Shown piece after piece: positions 26,174-36,417 of a stretch of DNA of 64,000 nucleotides (the first letter of the stretch is position 1; every line of letters starts with the position of its first letter). The stretch covers positions 496,001 to 560,000 of the forward strand of contig NZ_MVOL01000003.1 of the NCBI RefSeq assembly GCF_002018875.1, given 5' to 3'. This DNA comes from Pseudomonas sp. MF4836. Lineage in GTDB: Bacteria; Pseudomonadota; Gammaproteobacteria; Pseudomonadales; Pseudomonadaceae. A program made the position numbers and the translations under genes. Below the pieces are notes generated by a model. The model was given only the letters and a program-made list of their open reading frames with translations, had not been told where the DNA came from and did not search any database.

Positions 26174-26536
26174 CTACTTGAGGGCCGCCGAATAAATATC
26201 TGGCTTGAAGCCAATCAGGGTTCGGTCACCGAGATCGAGCACCGGGCGCTTGATCATCGAGGGTTGTGCGAGCATCAGTTCGATAGCTTTCGCCTGGTCG
26301 AGATCGGCTTTGCGTTCGTCTTCGAGTTTGCGAAAGGTCGTGCCTGCACGGTTCAACACCACCTGCCAGCCGTGCTCATTGCACCACTGGGTCAAGTGTT
26401 CGCGGTCGATGCCGGCGGTTTTGTAATCGTGAAAGTCATAGCTGACAGCGTGTTCATCGAGCCAGGTGCGCGCCTTTTTCATGGTGTCGCAGGCTTTGAT
26501 GCCGAAAAGGTGCAACGTTTTGCTTGAAACGGTCAA
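26174..26536 (-). CDS. ArsC/Spx family protein (YffB-like)
   Basis: The 120-residue thioredoxin-fold protein has the single-Cys motif GIKACDTMKKARTWL, then DFHDYKTAGIDREHLTQW, NRAGTTFRKL and SMIKRPVLDLGDRTLIGFKPD. It resembles E. coli YffB and other ArsC-like proteins; true arsenate reduction is not implied. The start is a TTG at 26536; no ATG gives a full N-terminus. In E. coli yffB precedes dapE, here it precedes dapD, so a link to lysine synthesis genes recurs. Function is uncertain, possibly glutathione-dependent thiol chemistry. Confidence 0.85.
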   Translation of the reverse strand: MTVSSKTLHLFGIKACDTMKKARTWLDEHAVSYDFHDYKTAGIDREHLTQWCNEHGWQVVLNRAGTTFRKLEDERKADLDQAKAIELMLAQPSMIKRPVLDLGDRTLIGFKPDIYSAALK

Positions 26537-26771
26537 GGAATTGCCCCCTTTGCAGGTGCCGAAAATTAAAGGTCACGGATTATGCCATGGCCGCGCGACT
26601 TCGGCGTCGCCCAGCCGCCGGGTTTGTCGCAATGTATTGCGCGAATGGGGTGATTGCGACCTTTGTGCAGCGGTCGGGATCAGTCTAAGCGGCTAATATG
26701 GCACTTCTACGGGTGACTGTTGCCGTAGCTGCATGCGCTTTTGCCTGGTTTAGATGGAGAATTTTCGCTTT

Positions 26772-28418
26772 ATGCAAACCGCCTACACCGTACTCATTCT
26801 GCTGATGTTGGTGAGTGTTTCACGACTGGTCGGGCGGATGATTCCGGTGCCGCTGCCCCTGGTACAGATTGCCGCCGGTGCCTTGTTGGCCTGGCCGACC
26901 CTTGGACTGCATGTGGCGCTGGACCCGGAGCTGTTCCTCTTTCTGTTCCTGCCGCCGCTGCTGTTCTCCGATGGCTGGCGCATGCCCAAGCGCGAGTTCT
27001 GGCAGTTGCGCGGGCCTATCCTGACCCTGGCGGTGGGCCTGGTGCTGTTTACCGTGGTCGGCGCTGGCTACTTTATTCACTGGCTGCTGCCGACCATTCC
27101 GTTACCGGTCGCTTTCGCACTGGCGGCGGTGCTCTCGCCAACCGACGCCGTGGCGGTCTCGGCGATCGCCCAGAACCGCTTGCCTCGGCCCTTGATGCAC
27201 ATGCTGCAGGGCGAGGCGCTGATGAACGATGCCTCGGGCCTGGTGACGTTCAAGTTCGCCTTGGCGGCGGCGGTCACCGGGGTGTTTTCCCTGACCAATG
27301 CCAGCCTGACCTTTGTCCTGGTGGCGCTCGGCGGCCTGGCCATAGGTGTGGCCCTGAGCTGGCTGGTCGGGCGCCTGCGCGCGTGGATGATCGCCCGGGG
27401 CTGGGATGATCCGGCCACCCACGTGGTGTTCATGTTGCTGCTGCCATTCGCCGCTTATGTATTGGCCGAGCGCCTGGGCGCATCGGGGATCCTGTCGGCG
27501 GTGGCGGCGGGGATGATGCAGAGCTGGCTCGACCTGCTGCCGCGTCAGACCAGTACCCGGCTGCTCAACCGCAGCGTCTGGTCATTGCTCGAGTTCGCCT
27601 TCAACGGCTTGATCTTCCTGCTGCTGGGCTTGCAGTTGCCGGACATCATCAAGGCCGTGGCCAGCCACGAAACCTCGCTCTGGCCGACCTTGTTCTACCG
27701 TTGCCTGGACGTGCTGGCGATCTTCCTGGTGTTGCTGGTGCTGCGTTTTGTCTGGGTGCAAAGCATCTGGCGCCTGTCGGGCTGGCTGCGCCGTTGGCGC
27801 GGCAAGGGTGAATTGACCCTGGTGCCGACCGCCCGTTCCTGCTGGCTGTTGACGGTGGGTGGGGTGCGCGGTGCGGTGACCCTGGCGGGCGTGATGTCGG
27901 TGCCCCTGATGCTGGGGGCCGGGGAGGCGTTCCCCGAGCGCGATCTGCTGATCTTCATTGCCGCCGGCGTGATCCTGTTGTCATTGGTGGCGGCCTGCAT
28001 CGCCCTGCCATTGCTGTTGCGCGGTATCCAGCAGAGTCCGGATGACAAGCGGCGTGGCGAGGTGCGTGATGCCTGGCGCAAGACGGCCGAGGCGGCGATT
28101 CATGCCCTGGAGGCCGAGGAGTTGGTGGAAACCAGTGATGAGCCGGACGCGGCCCAGGCCGCCCTGGCCACCGAACTCAAGGCGCGCCTGATGTCGGAAT
28201 ACCGCCATCAACTGGAGGTCTTCAACGATTCCGCCGAGGCTCAGGCACTGGCCTTCCAGATGGACCAACTGGAGCGGCGCCTGCGTCTGAAAGCCCTGCG
28301 CGCGCAACGCCTGGAACTGTACCGGCTCAGCCGGCATCACCAGATTGGCGACGATGTATTGCGCGAAGTGCTGGGCGAACTGGATTTGAGCGAAGCGAAT
28401 CTGGGTCCAGTCAAGTGA
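26772..28418 (+). CDS. CPA1-family Na+/H+ antiporter
   Basis: The roughly 548-residue protein has about 12 membrane helices and a cytoplasmic C-terminal tail of about 130 residues rich in Glu/Ala/Arg helices. Signatures of the CPA1/NhaP-type exchanger are LFLFLFLPPLLFSDGWRM, AVLSPTDAVAVSAI with the conserved Asp, GEALMNDASGLVTFKFA and GVRGAVTLAGVMS. It should exchange cytoplasmic Na+ (or K+) for H+. The start could be 26754 or 26772; GGAGA at 26756-26760 sits before the second, so I chose that. It interrupts the minus-strand order between dapC and the ArsC-like gene. Confidence 0.9.
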   Translation: MQTAYTVLILLMLVSVSRLVGRMIPVPLPLVQIAAGALLAWPTLGLHVALDPELFLFLFLPPLLFSDGWRMPKREFWQLRGPILTLAVGLVLFTVVGAGYFIHWLLPTIPLPVAFALAAVLSPTDAVAVSAIAQNRLPRPLMHMLQGEALMNDASGLVTFKFALAAAVTGVFSLTNASLTFVLVALGGLAIGVALSWLVGRLRAWMIARGWDDPATHVVFMLLLPFAAYVLAERLGASGILSAVAAGMMQSWLDLLPRQTSTRLLNRSVWSLLEFAFNGLIFLLLGLQLPDIIKAVASHETSLWPTLFYRCLDVLAIFLVLLVLRFVWVQSIWRLSGWLRRWRGKGELTLVPTARSCWLLTVGGVRGAVTLAGVMSVPLMLGAGEAFPERDLLIFIAAGVILLSLVAACIALPLLLRGIQQSPDDKRRGEVRDAWRKTAEAAIHALEAEELVETSDEPDAAQAALATELKARLMSEYRHQLEVFNDSAEAQALAFQMDQLERRLRLKALRAQRLELYRLSRHHQIGDDVLREVLGELDLSEANLGPVK

Positions 28419-28431
28419 TCGGCTGATGCCA

Positions 28432-28466
28432 ACTGGCGCCTGCGGGGGATAAGTGCAGGTGCCAGT
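28432..28466. terminator. Bidirectional hairpin between the antiporter gene and dapC
   Basis: ACTGGCGCCTGC (28432-28443) and GCAGGTGCCAGT (28455-28466) pair over 12 positions (one G-U on one strand) with an 11-base loop, in the 59-base gap between convergent genes. Confidence 0.6.
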
Positions 28467-28477
28467 CGGGCGAGGTG

Positions 28478-29680
28478 TCAGCCGCGGCGACGCAGCACGA
28501 AGTCGCGAATCCGCTCGGCGGCTTCCACGCATTCGGCCAATGGTGCCACCAGGGCCATGCGCACGCGACCGGCGCCCGGGTTGGTGCCGTCCACTTCCCG
28601 CGACAGGTACGAACCCGGAACCACGGTCACGTGTTCTTCGGCGAACAGGTCGCGGCAGAAGGCTGCGTCGTCACCGCCCACGCTCGGCCACAGGTAGAAG
28701 CTGCCGTCGGGGCGCTGCACGTCGAGCACCGGCGCGAGGATTTCCAGCACGGCATCGAACTTCTCGCGATACAGCGCGCGGTTGGCCCGCACATGCACCT
28801 CATCGTTCCAGGCTGCGACGCTGGCCAGCTGGGTTTGAACCGGCATGGCGCAACCGTGGTAGGTGCGATACAGCAAAAAGCCCTTGAGGATCTCGGCATC
28901 GCCGGCGACGAAACCGGAGCGCAGGCCCGGCAGGTTGGAGCGCTTGGACAGGCTGTGGAACACCACACACCGCTTGAAGTCCTTGCGACCCAGTTCGACG
29001 CAGGCGCTTAGCAGGCCTGGCGGCGGGGTCTGTTCGTCGAAGTAGAGCTCGCTGTAGCACTCGTCGGCGGCGATCACGAAGTCGTGCTCATCGGCCAGGG
29101 CGATCAGTTTCTTCAGGGTGTCCAGCGGGATCAGGGCTCCGGTCGGGTTGCCCGGCGAGCACAGGAACAGGATCTGGCAGCGCTGCCAGATGTCGGCCGA
29201 AACCGCGTCGAAATCCGGGTTGAAGCCATTTTCGTCGAGGCACGGCAGGTAATGGGGCTTGGCGCCGGCGAGAAAGGCTGCGCCTTCATAGATCTGATAG
29301 AACGGGTTCGGGCTGACCACCAGCGCATCGTCGCCACGGTTGACCACGGTCTGGGTGAAGGCGAACAGCGCTTCGCGGGTGCCGTTGACCGGCAGCACGT
29401 TGCGCGCTGGATCCAGCCAGCCGCCGGGCACGCCAAAGCGTCGCTCGCACCAGCCGGCGATGGCTTCACGCAGGGCGGGGATGCCGAGGGTGGTCGGGTA
29501 GACCGCCATCTGGTCCAGGTTGTTGGCCAGGGCTTCGGCGACAAAGCTTGGCGAGCGGTGCTTCGGCTCGCCGATGGACAGCGCGATCGGCCGCTTGTCG
29601 GCATTGGGTGTCACGCTGCCGAGCAGGGCGCGCAGTTTCTCGAACGGGTAGGGCTGCAACTGGTTTAGAGCGTTGTTCAT
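28478..29680 (-). CDS. dapC: Succinyldiaminopimelate aminotransferase
   Basis: The 400-residue class I aminotransferase converts N-succinyl-2-amino-6-ketopimelate to N-succinyl-diaminopimelate. Fold type I hallmarks are present: PIALSIGEPKHRSP, VLPVNGTREALFAF, NPFYQIYEGAA, LCSPGNPTGALI, IAADECYSELYF and the PLP lysine in HSLSKRSNLPGLRSGF. The DapC-type N-terminus MNNALNQLQPYPFEKLRALL matches Pseudomonas relatives. It follows glnD by 42 bases on the minus strand, so it belongs to a map-glnD-dapC unit. Confidence 0.93.
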   Translation of the reverse strand: MNNALNQLQPYPFEKLRALLGSVTPNADKRPIALSIGEPKHRSPSFVAEALANNLDQMAVYPTTLGIPALREAIAGWCERRFGVPGGWLDPARNVLPVNGTREALFAFTQTVVNRGDDALVVSPNPFYQIYEGAAFLAGAKPHYLPCLDENGFNPDFDAVSADIWQRCQILFLCSPGNPTGALIPLDTLKKLIALADEHDFVIAADECYSELYFDEQTPPPGLLSACVELGRKDFKRCVVFHSLSKRSNLPGLRSGFVAGDAEILKGFLLYRTYHGCAMPVQTQLASVAAWNDEVHVRANRALYREKFDAVLEILAPVLDVQRPDGSFYLWPSVGGDDAAFCRDLFAEEHVTVVPGSYLSREVDGTNPGAGRVRMALVAPLAECVEAAERIRDFVLRRRG

Positions 29681-29722
29681 CGGTGCGGTATCTCACTCAA
29701 TGCGGCGGGTCGTGGCGCGCGG

Positions 29723-32425
29723 TTAGATGCTCAGGCGCGACAATTCAATATTCGGTTCCTGGCTGACACTCAACTGCTCGACGATGGCGTCCTGCAGGCG
29801 GCTGCACAGTTGCGGGTCGGACAATTGCTGGTTGTGCGCGTCGGTAATGAAGAAAACGTCTTCCACGCGCTCGCCCAGGGTGGCGATCTTGGCGTTTTGC
29901 AGCGACAGATCGAACTCGAGGAAAATCTTGCCGATCCGTGCCAGCAGGCCGGGGCGGTCGGGGGCGCTCAGTTCGAGCACGGTCACCGGACGCTGGGCGT
30001 CGTTGTGAATGGTGACCTGGGGCGCAAAGGCAAAGTGCTTGAGCTGGCGCGGAACCCGGCGCTGGATGATGGTCGGGTAGTCATCCGGGTTGCGCAGGGC
30101 GTCGGTCAGGCCGTCGCGGATCTGTTTGATGCGTTGCGGGTTATCGCCGATAGAGCCGCCGTCGTTGTCGAGCACGATGTAGGTGTCGAGGGTGAACTGG
30201 CTGCTGGAGGTGATGATTCGGGCGTCGTGAATGTTCAGGTTGAGCTGATCCATCGCGGCCACGGTCACGGCGAAGAAGTCGTGCTGGTCGGGGGCGTAGA
30301 TGAAAATCTGGGTGCCACCCTCGAATTCGCGCTGGGTGGTTTCCTTGATCAGCACCAGCGGGCCGCCGTCGGCGGGTTGCTGCAGGATGGCATCGCTGTG
30401 CCAGGCCACGTCGCCAGCGGTGTGGCGCAGGAAGTAGTCATCCCCCAGTTGCGACCACAGTTGCTCGACGTCGTCCGGATCGGTGCCGCTGCGCACCAGG
30501 ATGTCCAGGGCGGCGCTCTGGGTCTGGCGGATCTGCTCTTCGCGATCCACCGGATTTTCCAGGCCGCGGCGCAGGGCGCGCTTGGTCTCGGTGTACAGCT
30601 GGCGCAACAGGCTGGCACGCCACGAGTTCCACAGGGTCGGGTTGGTGGCGTTGATGTCGGCGACGGTCAAGACGTACAGGTAGTCGAGGTGCGTCTGGTC
30701 GACCACGGTCTGGGCAAAGTCGTGGATCACTTGCGGGTCGGACAAATCCTTGCGCTGGGCGGTGGTCGACATCACCAGGTGGTTCTGCACCAGCCACACG
30801 ATCAGGCGGCTGTCCCACACCGGCAACTGGTGACGTTGGCAAAAGGCTTCGGCATCCACTGCGCCGATTTCCGAGTGATCGCCATGCCGGCCCTTGCCGA
30901 TGTCGTGGTACAGGCCGGCGAGGTAGATCAGCTCGGGCTTGGGCAGCTTGCCCATGAGCTTGCTGGCCAGCGGGAATTTTTCCGAGACCTGGGTGTACTG
31001 CAGTTTGCGCAGGTGCTTGATCAGATTCAGGGTGTGGGCATCGACGGTATAGATGTGGAACAGGTCGTGCTGCATCTGCCCGACGATAAAGCCGAACTCC
31101 GGCAGGTAGCGCCCGAGAATGCCGTAGCGGTTCATCCGCCGCAGGTTGCGATGGATGCCGAATTCGCATTTGAATAGTTCGATAAACAGGCTGGTGTTGC
31201 GGATGTCGTTGCGGAACTCGTCGTCGATCAGGTGCCGATGTTCGCGCAGAAGGCGAATGGTGTCAGCCCGCACGCCCTTGATTTCCGGGTGCTGGGCCAT
31301 CAGGACGAAGATTTCCAGCATGGCGAACGGCGTGCGGCGGAACACGTTGTCGTTGATCGCCTCGATGTACCCGTCGTGCAGTTGGAAGCGCGAGTTGATC
31401 GGCTGCGGCGGTGCTTCGTCTTCGGGGGCGAGGATCACCTCCTCGAAGTGCTGGATGATCAGGTCGCTGAGCTGGGCGATGCTCATCACCACCCGGTAGT
31501 ACTGCTGCATGAAGCTTTCGATGGCTTGCTTGGCGTCATCGCCTTCGAACCCCAGCAGCTTGGCAATCGAGCGCTGGTGATCGAACAGCAAGCGGTCTTC
31601 CGAGCGTCCAGCCAGCATGTGCAGGGCGTAGCGCACCTTCCACAGGAATTCCTGGGACGACGCCAGCAGCGCGTTTTCGCTCTCCACCAGGAACCCTTCA
31701 CCCGCCAGGGCCCGCAGGTTCAGCGTGCCGTACTGGCGGCGGGCGACCCAGAGAATGGTCTGGATATCGCGCAGGCCGCCGGGGGAGCCTTTGACGTTGG
31801 GCTCCAGGTTGTATTCGGTGTCGTTGTACTTGTGGTGCCGGGCCTTTTGCTCGGCACGCTTGGCCAGGAAGAAATCCTTGCTCGGCCACATGTGTTCGGT
31901 GCTGGTGACTTCCAGCATGCGCTGGCGCAGGTGCTCGGGGCCGGCGATGGTGCGGCTTTCCATCAGGTTGGTGATCACCGTGAGGTCGGCCCGCGCCTCC
32001 TGGGCGCATTCGTCCACCGAGCGCACGCTTTGCCCGACTTCCAGGCCGATGTCCCAGAGCAGGGTCAGGAAACGCTCGATGGAGTCGCGGAAAATCTCAT
32101 GATCGGCGCTGTCGAGCAGAATCAGCAGGTCGATGTCGGAGTAGGGGTGCAACTCGCCCCGGCCGTAGCCGCCGACCGCCACCAGGGCGATGTCGGCGTC
32201 TTCGCTCCAACTGAACTGGTCCCAGGCCTTTTGCAGGATGTTATCGACGAACCAGGCGCGGTCCTCGATGAGCCGGCGGATATCCCGTCCGTTGCGAAAG
32301 CGTGTGTCGAGCACTTCCCGTGCCTGACGGATGGCTTTCTTGAAGGCCGCGATGGGGCTTGCCTTCAGGGCCAGTTCAGCCTGGAACTGGCCGCGGTCGA
32401 ACAACTCGGGATCCACCTGCGGCAT
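29723..32425 (-). CDS. glnD: Bifunctional [protein-PII] uridylyltransferase/uridylyl-removing enzyme
   Basis: The 900-residue nitrogen sensor modifies PII according to glutamine level. The nucleotidyltransferase motif [15 protein letters not shown] lies at residues 85-99. A central HD domain carries [21 protein letters not shown]. Two C-terminal ACT domains ([25 protein letters not shown] and [25 protein letters not shown]) bind glutamine. The full domain set is intact. The ATG at 32425 has an AAAGGA site. map lies 49 bases upstream on the same strand. Confidence 0.97.
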   Translation of the reverse strand: MPQVDPELFDRGQFQAELALKASPIAAFKKAIRQAREVLDTRFRNGRDIRRLIEDRAWFVDNILQKAWDQFSWSEDADIALVAVGGYGRGELHPYSDIDLLILLDSADHEIFRDSIERFLTLLWDIGLEVGQSVRSVDECAQEARADLTVITNLMESRTIAGPEHLRQRMLEVTSTEHMWPSKDFFLAKRAEQKARHHKYNDTEYNLEPNVKGSPGGLRDIQTILWVARRQYGTLNLRALAGEGFLVESENALLASSQEFLWKVRYALHMLAGRSEDRLLFDHQRSIAKLLGFEGDDAKQAIESFMQQYYRVVMSIAQLSDLIIQHFEEVILAPEDEAPPQPINSRFQLHDGYIEAINDNVFRRTPFAMLEIFVLMAQHPEIKGVRADTIRLLREHRHLIDDEFRNDIRNTSLFIELFKCEFGIHRNLRRMNRYGILGRYLPEFGFIVGQMQHDLFHIYTVDAHTLNLIKHLRKLQYTQVSEKFPLASKLMGKLPKPELIYLAGLYHDIGKGRHGDHSEIGAVDAEAFCQRHQLPVWDSRLIVWLVQNHLVMSTTAQRKDLSDPQVIHDFAQTVVDQTHLDYLYVLTVADINATNPTLWNSWRASLLRQLYTETKRALRRGLENPVDREEQIRQTQSAALDILVRSGTDPDDVEQLWSQLGDDYFLRHTAGDVAWHSDAILQQPADGGPLVLIKETTQREFEGGTQIFIYAPDQHDFFAVTVAAMDQLNLNIHDARIITSSSQFTLDTYIVLDNDGGSIGDNPQRIKQIRDGLTDALRNPDDYPTIIQRRVPRQLKHFAFAPQVTIHNDAQRPVTVLELSAPDRPGLLARIGKIFLEFDLSLQNAKIATLGERVEDVFFITDAHNQQLSDPQLCSRLQDAIVEQLSVSQEPNIELSRLSI

Positions 32426-32474
32426 CGATTGGCTTTCCTTTCTTTCTATAAGGGCAACAACCCGGCGTAGGGAA

Positions 32475-33257
32475 TCAGGCCGAAACGCGGGGAATGGTGT
32501 CGTCGCTGCGCAAGGTGAAGATCTCGTAGCCGGTCTCGGTCACCAGCAGGGTGTGTTCCCACTGCGCGGACAGCTTGCGGTCCTTGGTGATGGCGGTCCA
32601 GCCGTCGCCCAGGACCTTGGTGTCGGCTTTGCCCTGGTTGATCATCGGCTCGATGGTGAAGGTCATGCCGGCCTTGAGTTCCATGCCGGTGCCCGCGCGG
32701 CCGTAGTGCAGGATCTGCGGCTCTTCGTGGAATACCTTGCCAATGCCGTGGCCGCAGAATTCGCGAACCACCGAGAAGCCGTTCTTTTCTGCGTGCTTCT
32801 GGATCACTTCGCCGATATCGCCCAGGCGGCAGCCCGGCTTGACCAGCTCGATGGCCTTGTACATGCATTCCTGGGTGATCTGCGACAGGCGTTCGGCCCA
32901 GACCGGCACTTTGCCGACGTGGAACATGCGACTGGTGTCGCCGTGGTAGCCATCCTTGATCACGGTGACGTCGATGTTCAGGGTGTCGCCGTCTTTGAGC
33001 GGCTTCTCGTTCGGGATGCCGTGGCAGACCACGTGATTGATCGAGGTGCAGATCGACTTGGGAAAACCCTTGTAGTTCAGCGGCGCAGGAATTGCCTGCT
33101 GCACGTTGACGATGTAGTCGTGGCAGATGCGGTCCAGCTCTTCGGTGGTGATACCGGGTTTGACATGCTCGGCAATCATTTCCAGCACGTCGGCGGCCAG
33201 TTTGCCAGCGACACGCATTTTGGCGATGTCCTCGGGGGTTTTGAGGGTGACGGTCAT
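32475..33257 (-). CDS. map: Type I methionine aminopeptidase
   Basis: The 260-residue enzyme removes initiator methionine. Metal-ligand regions of the pita-bread fold are visible: [57 protein letters not shown] and [11 protein letters not shown]. The ATG at 33257 begins [26 protein letters not shown], the normal N-terminus; upstream codons in frame are not conserved-looking. It is divergent from rpsB, the classical arrangement in gamma-proteobacteria, and heads map-glnD-dapC. Confidence 0.97.
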   Translation of the reverse strand: MTVTLKTPEDIAKMRVAGKLAADVLEMIAEHVKPGITTEELDRICHDYIVNVQQAIPAPLNYKGFPKSICTSINHVVCHGIPNEKPLKDGDTLNIDVTVIKDGYHGDTSRMFHVGKVPVWAERLSQITQECMYKAIELVKPGCRLGDIGEVIQKHAEKNGFSVVREFCGHGIGKVFHEEPQILHYGRAGTGMELKAGMTFTIEPMINQGKADTKVLGDGWTAITKDRKLSAQWEHTLLVTETGYEIFTLRSDDTIPRVSA

Positions 33258-33663
33258 ACAGGCTCTCTCGACGCTCGGTGGCGCTATAAACACGGAATGG
33301 CTTGAAAACGGCGGTATTGAAGGCAAAGCCTGGGTGGGCTCGCGACGTTTTCAAAAGCCGCAAAGGTGCGATTCTAACAGACGGCCAAGGCAAATCTGAC
33401 CCTCTGACGCCGCTTCTCTCTATAGAATGGAGCATTCTGGCCCGATTCCAAGGGCCTGGTAAAAAAGCCCCATAGCGCAATGCACAATCCTGGTTCCGTT
33501 TTTACCCTTCCTGTGGTATAAAATGCGCCGCTTTCCGGGGATACCCTGAAAAGCTTAAATCCACACACGTGTCGACACGATGACCTGGGTGCCGGAAGCT
33601 TTCATGCTGCTGGTTGGTCATTGGGATACGTGGAGGCCAAACCCGACTTATTAAGGAACTATC
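33258..33663. promoter_or_regulatory. Divergent map/rpsB control region and rpsB leader
   Basis: This 406-base gap has no gene. Toward rpsB, TATAAA (33517-33522) is preceded by TG one base upstream, an extended -10. The leader of about 130 bases contains CGTGTCGACACG (33568-33579), a perfect palindrome, and ATGACC (33580-33585) pairing with GGTCAT (33616-33621), so two stacked hairpins precede the ribosome site AAGGAA. In E. coli S2 represses its own rpsB-tsf mRNA through the 5' leader; this may be the equivalent. Toward map, TAGAAT on the minus strand (33371-33376) is a possible -10. GAATGGAGCATTC (33425-33437) is an inverted repeat in between. Confidence 0.55.
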
Positions 33664-34401
33664 ATGTCCCAAGTCAACATGCGCGATATGCTGAAGGCCG
33701 GTGTGCACTTCGGTCACCAAACCCGTTACTGGAACCCGAAAATGGGTAAGTACATTTTCGGCGCGCGTAACAAGATTCACATCATCAACCTTGAAAAAAC
33801 CCTGCCAATGTTCAACGAAGCTCTGACTTTCGTAGAGCGCCTGGCCCAGGGCAAAAACAAGATTCTGTTCGTCGGCACCAAGCGTTCCGCTGGCAAGATC
33901 GTTGCTGAAGAAGCAGCACGTTGCGGTTCGCCGTACGTCGATCACCGCTGGTTGGGCGGCATGCTGACCAACTTCAAAACCATCCGTGCTTCCATCAAGC
34001 GTCTGCGTGACCTTGAAGTGCAAGCCGAAGACGGCACCTTCGCCAAGCTGACCAAGAAAGAGGCGCTGATGCGCACTCGCGATCTGGAAAAGCTGGATCG
34101 TAGCCTGGGTGGTATCAAGGACATGGGCGGTCTGCCAGACGCACTGTTCGTTATCGACGTTGATCACGAGCGCATCGCGATCACCGAAGCCAACAAGCTG
34201 GGTATCCCGGTAATCGGCGTAGTCGATACCAACAGCAGCCCGGAAGGCGTTGACTACATCATCCCAGGCAACGATGACGCAATCCGCGCTATCCAGCTGT
34301 ACATGGGTGCGATGGCTGACGCTGTTATCAAGGGTCGCAACCACGTTGCTGGCGGCACCGAGCAGTTCGTCGAAGAAGCTCCGGTAGCTGCAGCTGAGTA
34401 A
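33664..34401 (+). CDS. rpsB: 30S ribosomal protein S2
   Basis: The 245-residue protein opens [27 protein letters not shown] and carries the S2 signatures [27 protein letters not shown] and [26 protein letters not shown]. It binds the back of the small subunit between head and body. A strong intrinsic terminator separates it from tsf, so the ratio of S2 to EF-Ts is probably set by partial read-through plus any tsf promoter. Codon use is strongly biased, as expected for high expression. Confidence 0.98.
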   Translation: MSQVNMRDMLKAGVHFGHQTRYWNPKMGKYIFGARNKIHIINLEKTLPMFNEALTFVERLAQGKNKILFVGTKRSAGKIVAEEAARCGSPYVDHRWLGGMLTNFKTIRASIKRLRDLEVQAEDGTFAKLTKKEALMRTRDLEKLDRSLGGIKDMGGLPDALFVIDVDHERIAITEANKLGIPVIGVVDTNSSPEGVDYIIPGNDDAIRAIQLYMGAMADAVIKGRNHVAGGTEQFVEEAPVAAAE

Positions 34402-34427
34402 TTGACGCCTTGGCGTTGACTCAGTAA

Positions 34428-34456
34428 GCAAAAAGGGGGCTTGGCCCCCTTTTTGC
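34428..34456 (+). terminator. Intrinsic terminator/attenuator between rpsB and tsf
   Basis: GCAAAAAGGGGG (34428-34439) and CCCCCTTTTTGC (34445-34456) pair over 12 bp around a CTTGG loop, with the T-tract in the 3' arm. It lies in a 199-base gap between two genes normally transcribed together. Confidence 0.8.
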
Positions 34457-34600
34457 CAACTCGGAAATCATTTGTTGTGTGCGTATTTGCTGTTTTGTAA
34501 CGCGATGCGGCTATCAAGTGTATTCGAGGCAGAGCTCAAGATTTGATCGCCCGTTCGGTCGGGTGGAATGGTTGAAAACCTATCCAAGAGGAATTTGAAA

Positions 34601-35464
34601 ATGGCAGAGATTACTGCAGCGTTGGTTAAAGAACTGCGTGAGCGTACTGGCGAAGGCATGATGGACTGCAAAAAGGCCTTGACCAAGGCTGGCGGCGACA
34701 TCGAGAAAGCCATTGATGACATGCGTGCTTCGGGCGCGATCAAAGCAGCCAAAAAAGCAGGCAACGTAGCTGCTGAAGGCGCGATCGCCATCAAAGAAGA
34801 CGGCAAAGCTGCCGTGATCATCGAAGTCAACTCGCAAACCGACTTCCTGGCTCTGCAAGAAGACTTCAAAAACTTCGTTGCTGCCAGCGTTGAAAAAGCG
34901 TTCGCTGACAAGCTGACCGACGTTGCTCCGTTGATCGCTGCTCAAGAGCCGGCTCGTGAAGCGCTGGTTGGCAAAGTAGGCGAGAACGTCAACATCCGTC
35001 GTCTGGCTCGCGTTGAAGCTGACGTGCTGGGTTCGTACCTGCACGGCAACAAGATCGGCGTTGTGGTTGCCCTCAAAGGCGGCAACGTTGAACTGGCTAA
35101 AGACATCGCCATGCACGTAGCGGCCAGCAACCCTGAGTTCCTGCTGCCTTCGCAAGTTTCCGCTGAAGCCATCGAACGCGAAAAAGCCGTGTTCCTGAGC
35201 CTCAACGAAGACAAGATGAAGGGCAAGCCTGCTGAAATCGTCGAGAAGATGATTGCTGGCCGTATCAGCAAGTTCCTGGCTGAAGCCAGCCTGGTTGAGC
35301 AGCCTTTCGTCAAGAATCCAGAAGTGACCATCGGCACTCTGGCCAAGCAAGGCGGCGCTGAAATCGTTTCCTTCACTCGCTTCCAGGTAGGCGAAGGCAT
35401 CGAGAAGCCGGTCGACAACTTCGCTGAAGAAGTTGCTGCCCAGCTGGCTGCCAGCAAGCAATAA
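34601..35464 (+). CDS. tsf: Elongation factor Ts
   Basis: The 287-residue nucleotide-exchange factor for EF-Tu starts at ATG 34601 ([27 protein letters not shown]), with AAGAGGAATTT upstream. The UBA-like N-terminal domain, the [10 protein letters not shown] motif that contacts EF-Tu, and the late [14 protein letters not shown] and [15 protein letters not shown] segments are all present. An upstream in-frame ATG at 34568 would add 11 residues without family support. Biased codon use fits very high expression. Confidence 0.98.
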   Translation: MAEITAALVKELRERTGEGMMDCKKALTKAGGDIEKAIDDMRASGAIKAAKKAGNVAAEGAIAIKEDGKAAVIIEVNSQTDFLALQEDFKNFVAASVEKAFADKLTDVAPLIAAQEPAREALVGKVGENVNIRRLARVEADVLGSYLHGNKIGVVVALKGGNVELAKDIAMHVAASNPEFLLPSQVSAEAIEREKAVFLSLNEDKMKGKPAEIVEKMIAGRISKFLAEASLVEQPFVKNPEVTIGTLAKQGGAEIVSFTRFQVGEGIEKPVDNFAEEVAAQLAASKQ

Positions 35465-35487
35465 GACAGTTTTCAACTGTCGCCCTG

Positions 35488-35523
35488 AAGAGGCTGCCCG
35501 CTCACGCGCGCAGCCTCTTTTCA
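35488..35523 (+). terminator. Terminator after tsf
   Basis: AAGAGGCTGC (35488-35497) and GCAGCCTCTT (35510-35519) pair perfectly, followed by TTC. The remaining sequence to pyrH (about 150 bases) contains CTGCAA/TTGCAG (35621-35637) and a TAAAAT hexamer (35647-35652), a possible pyrH promoter region. Confidence 0.65.
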
Positions 35524-35673
35524 AATGGGGAGGCCAATTTTAGTTGGCTGCCTCCGGAACTGGCTTACAAAGCCGTGTTCTGATGGCGCTGTGACAGCGT
35601 CAAGCTAGAGTAAGCGCAGGCTGCAAACAGCTTGCAGAGAATTTTTTAAAATACGCCGCAGGAGAGATTCGCA

Positions 35674-36417
35674 ATGGCTCAGCAGGGCAGTGGTTATCAA
35701 GCTCGCTATAAACGCATTCTACTCAAGCTTAGCGGCGAGGCCCTGATGGGCTCGGAAGAGTTCGGGATCGACCCCAAAGTCCTGGATCGCATGGCGCTGG
35801 AGGTTGGCCAGCTGGTCGGCATCGGCGTTCAGGTCGGTCTGGTGATTGGCGGCGGCAACCTGTTCCGTGGCGCAGCGCTGAGTGCAGCGGGCATGGATCG
35901 TGTCACGGGCGACCACATGGGCATGCTGGCCACTGTGATGAACGCCCTGGCCATGCGTGATGCGCTGGAACGTGCGAATATCTCGGCCATCGTCATGTCG
36001 GCTATTTCCATGGTGGGTGTGACCGATCACTATGATCGCCGCAAAGCCATGCGCCACCTGAACTCCAAGGAAGTGGTGATTTTCGCTGCCGGTACCGGCA
36101 ACCCGTTCTTTACCACCGACTCCGCTGCGTGCCTGCGCGCGATCGAGATCGATGCCGACGTAGTGCTCAAGGCAACCAAGGTCGATGGTGTTTACACTGC
36201 AGATCCGTTCAAAGACCCGCATGCCGAGAAGTTCGATCATCTGACTTACGATGAAGTGCTGGATCGCAAGCTGGGTGTCATGGACCTGACAGCCATCTGC
36301 CTGTGCCGCGACCACAAAATGCCGTTGCGTGTATTTAACATGAACAAGCCCGGCGCCCTGCTCAATATTGTGCATGGTGGCGCCGAAGGAACCCTGATCG
36401 AGGAAGGCCAACAATGA
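35674..36417 (+). CDS. pyrH: UMP kinase
   Basis: The 247-residue amino-acid-kinase-fold hexamer phosphorylates UMP to UDP. Motifs include [67 protein letters not shown] and [22 protein letters not shown] precedes the ATG at 35674. The stop overlaps the frr start by four bases (ATGA). The regulation by GTP/UTP known for the family is expected but not visible. Confidence 0.97.
   Translation: MAQQGSGYQARYKRILLKLSGEALMGSEEFGIDPKVLDRMALEVGQLVGIGVQVGLVIGGGNLFRGAALSAAGMDRVTGDHMGMLATVMNALAMRDALERANISAIVMSAISMVGVTDHYDRRKAMRHLNSKEVVIFAAGTGNPFFTTDSAACLRAIEIDADVVLKATKVDGVYTADPFKDPHAEKFDHLTYDEVLDRKLGVMDLTAICLCRDHKMPLRVFNMNKPGALLNIVHGGAEGTLIEEGQQ

Noticed and set aside
23334..26536. csdA/csdE with an ArsC-like gene as an arsenic or Fe-S stress island
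   Set aside because: The ArsC-like protein is of the YffB/Spx type and there are no arsR, arsB or suf scaffold genes nearby; these are ordinary core genes.
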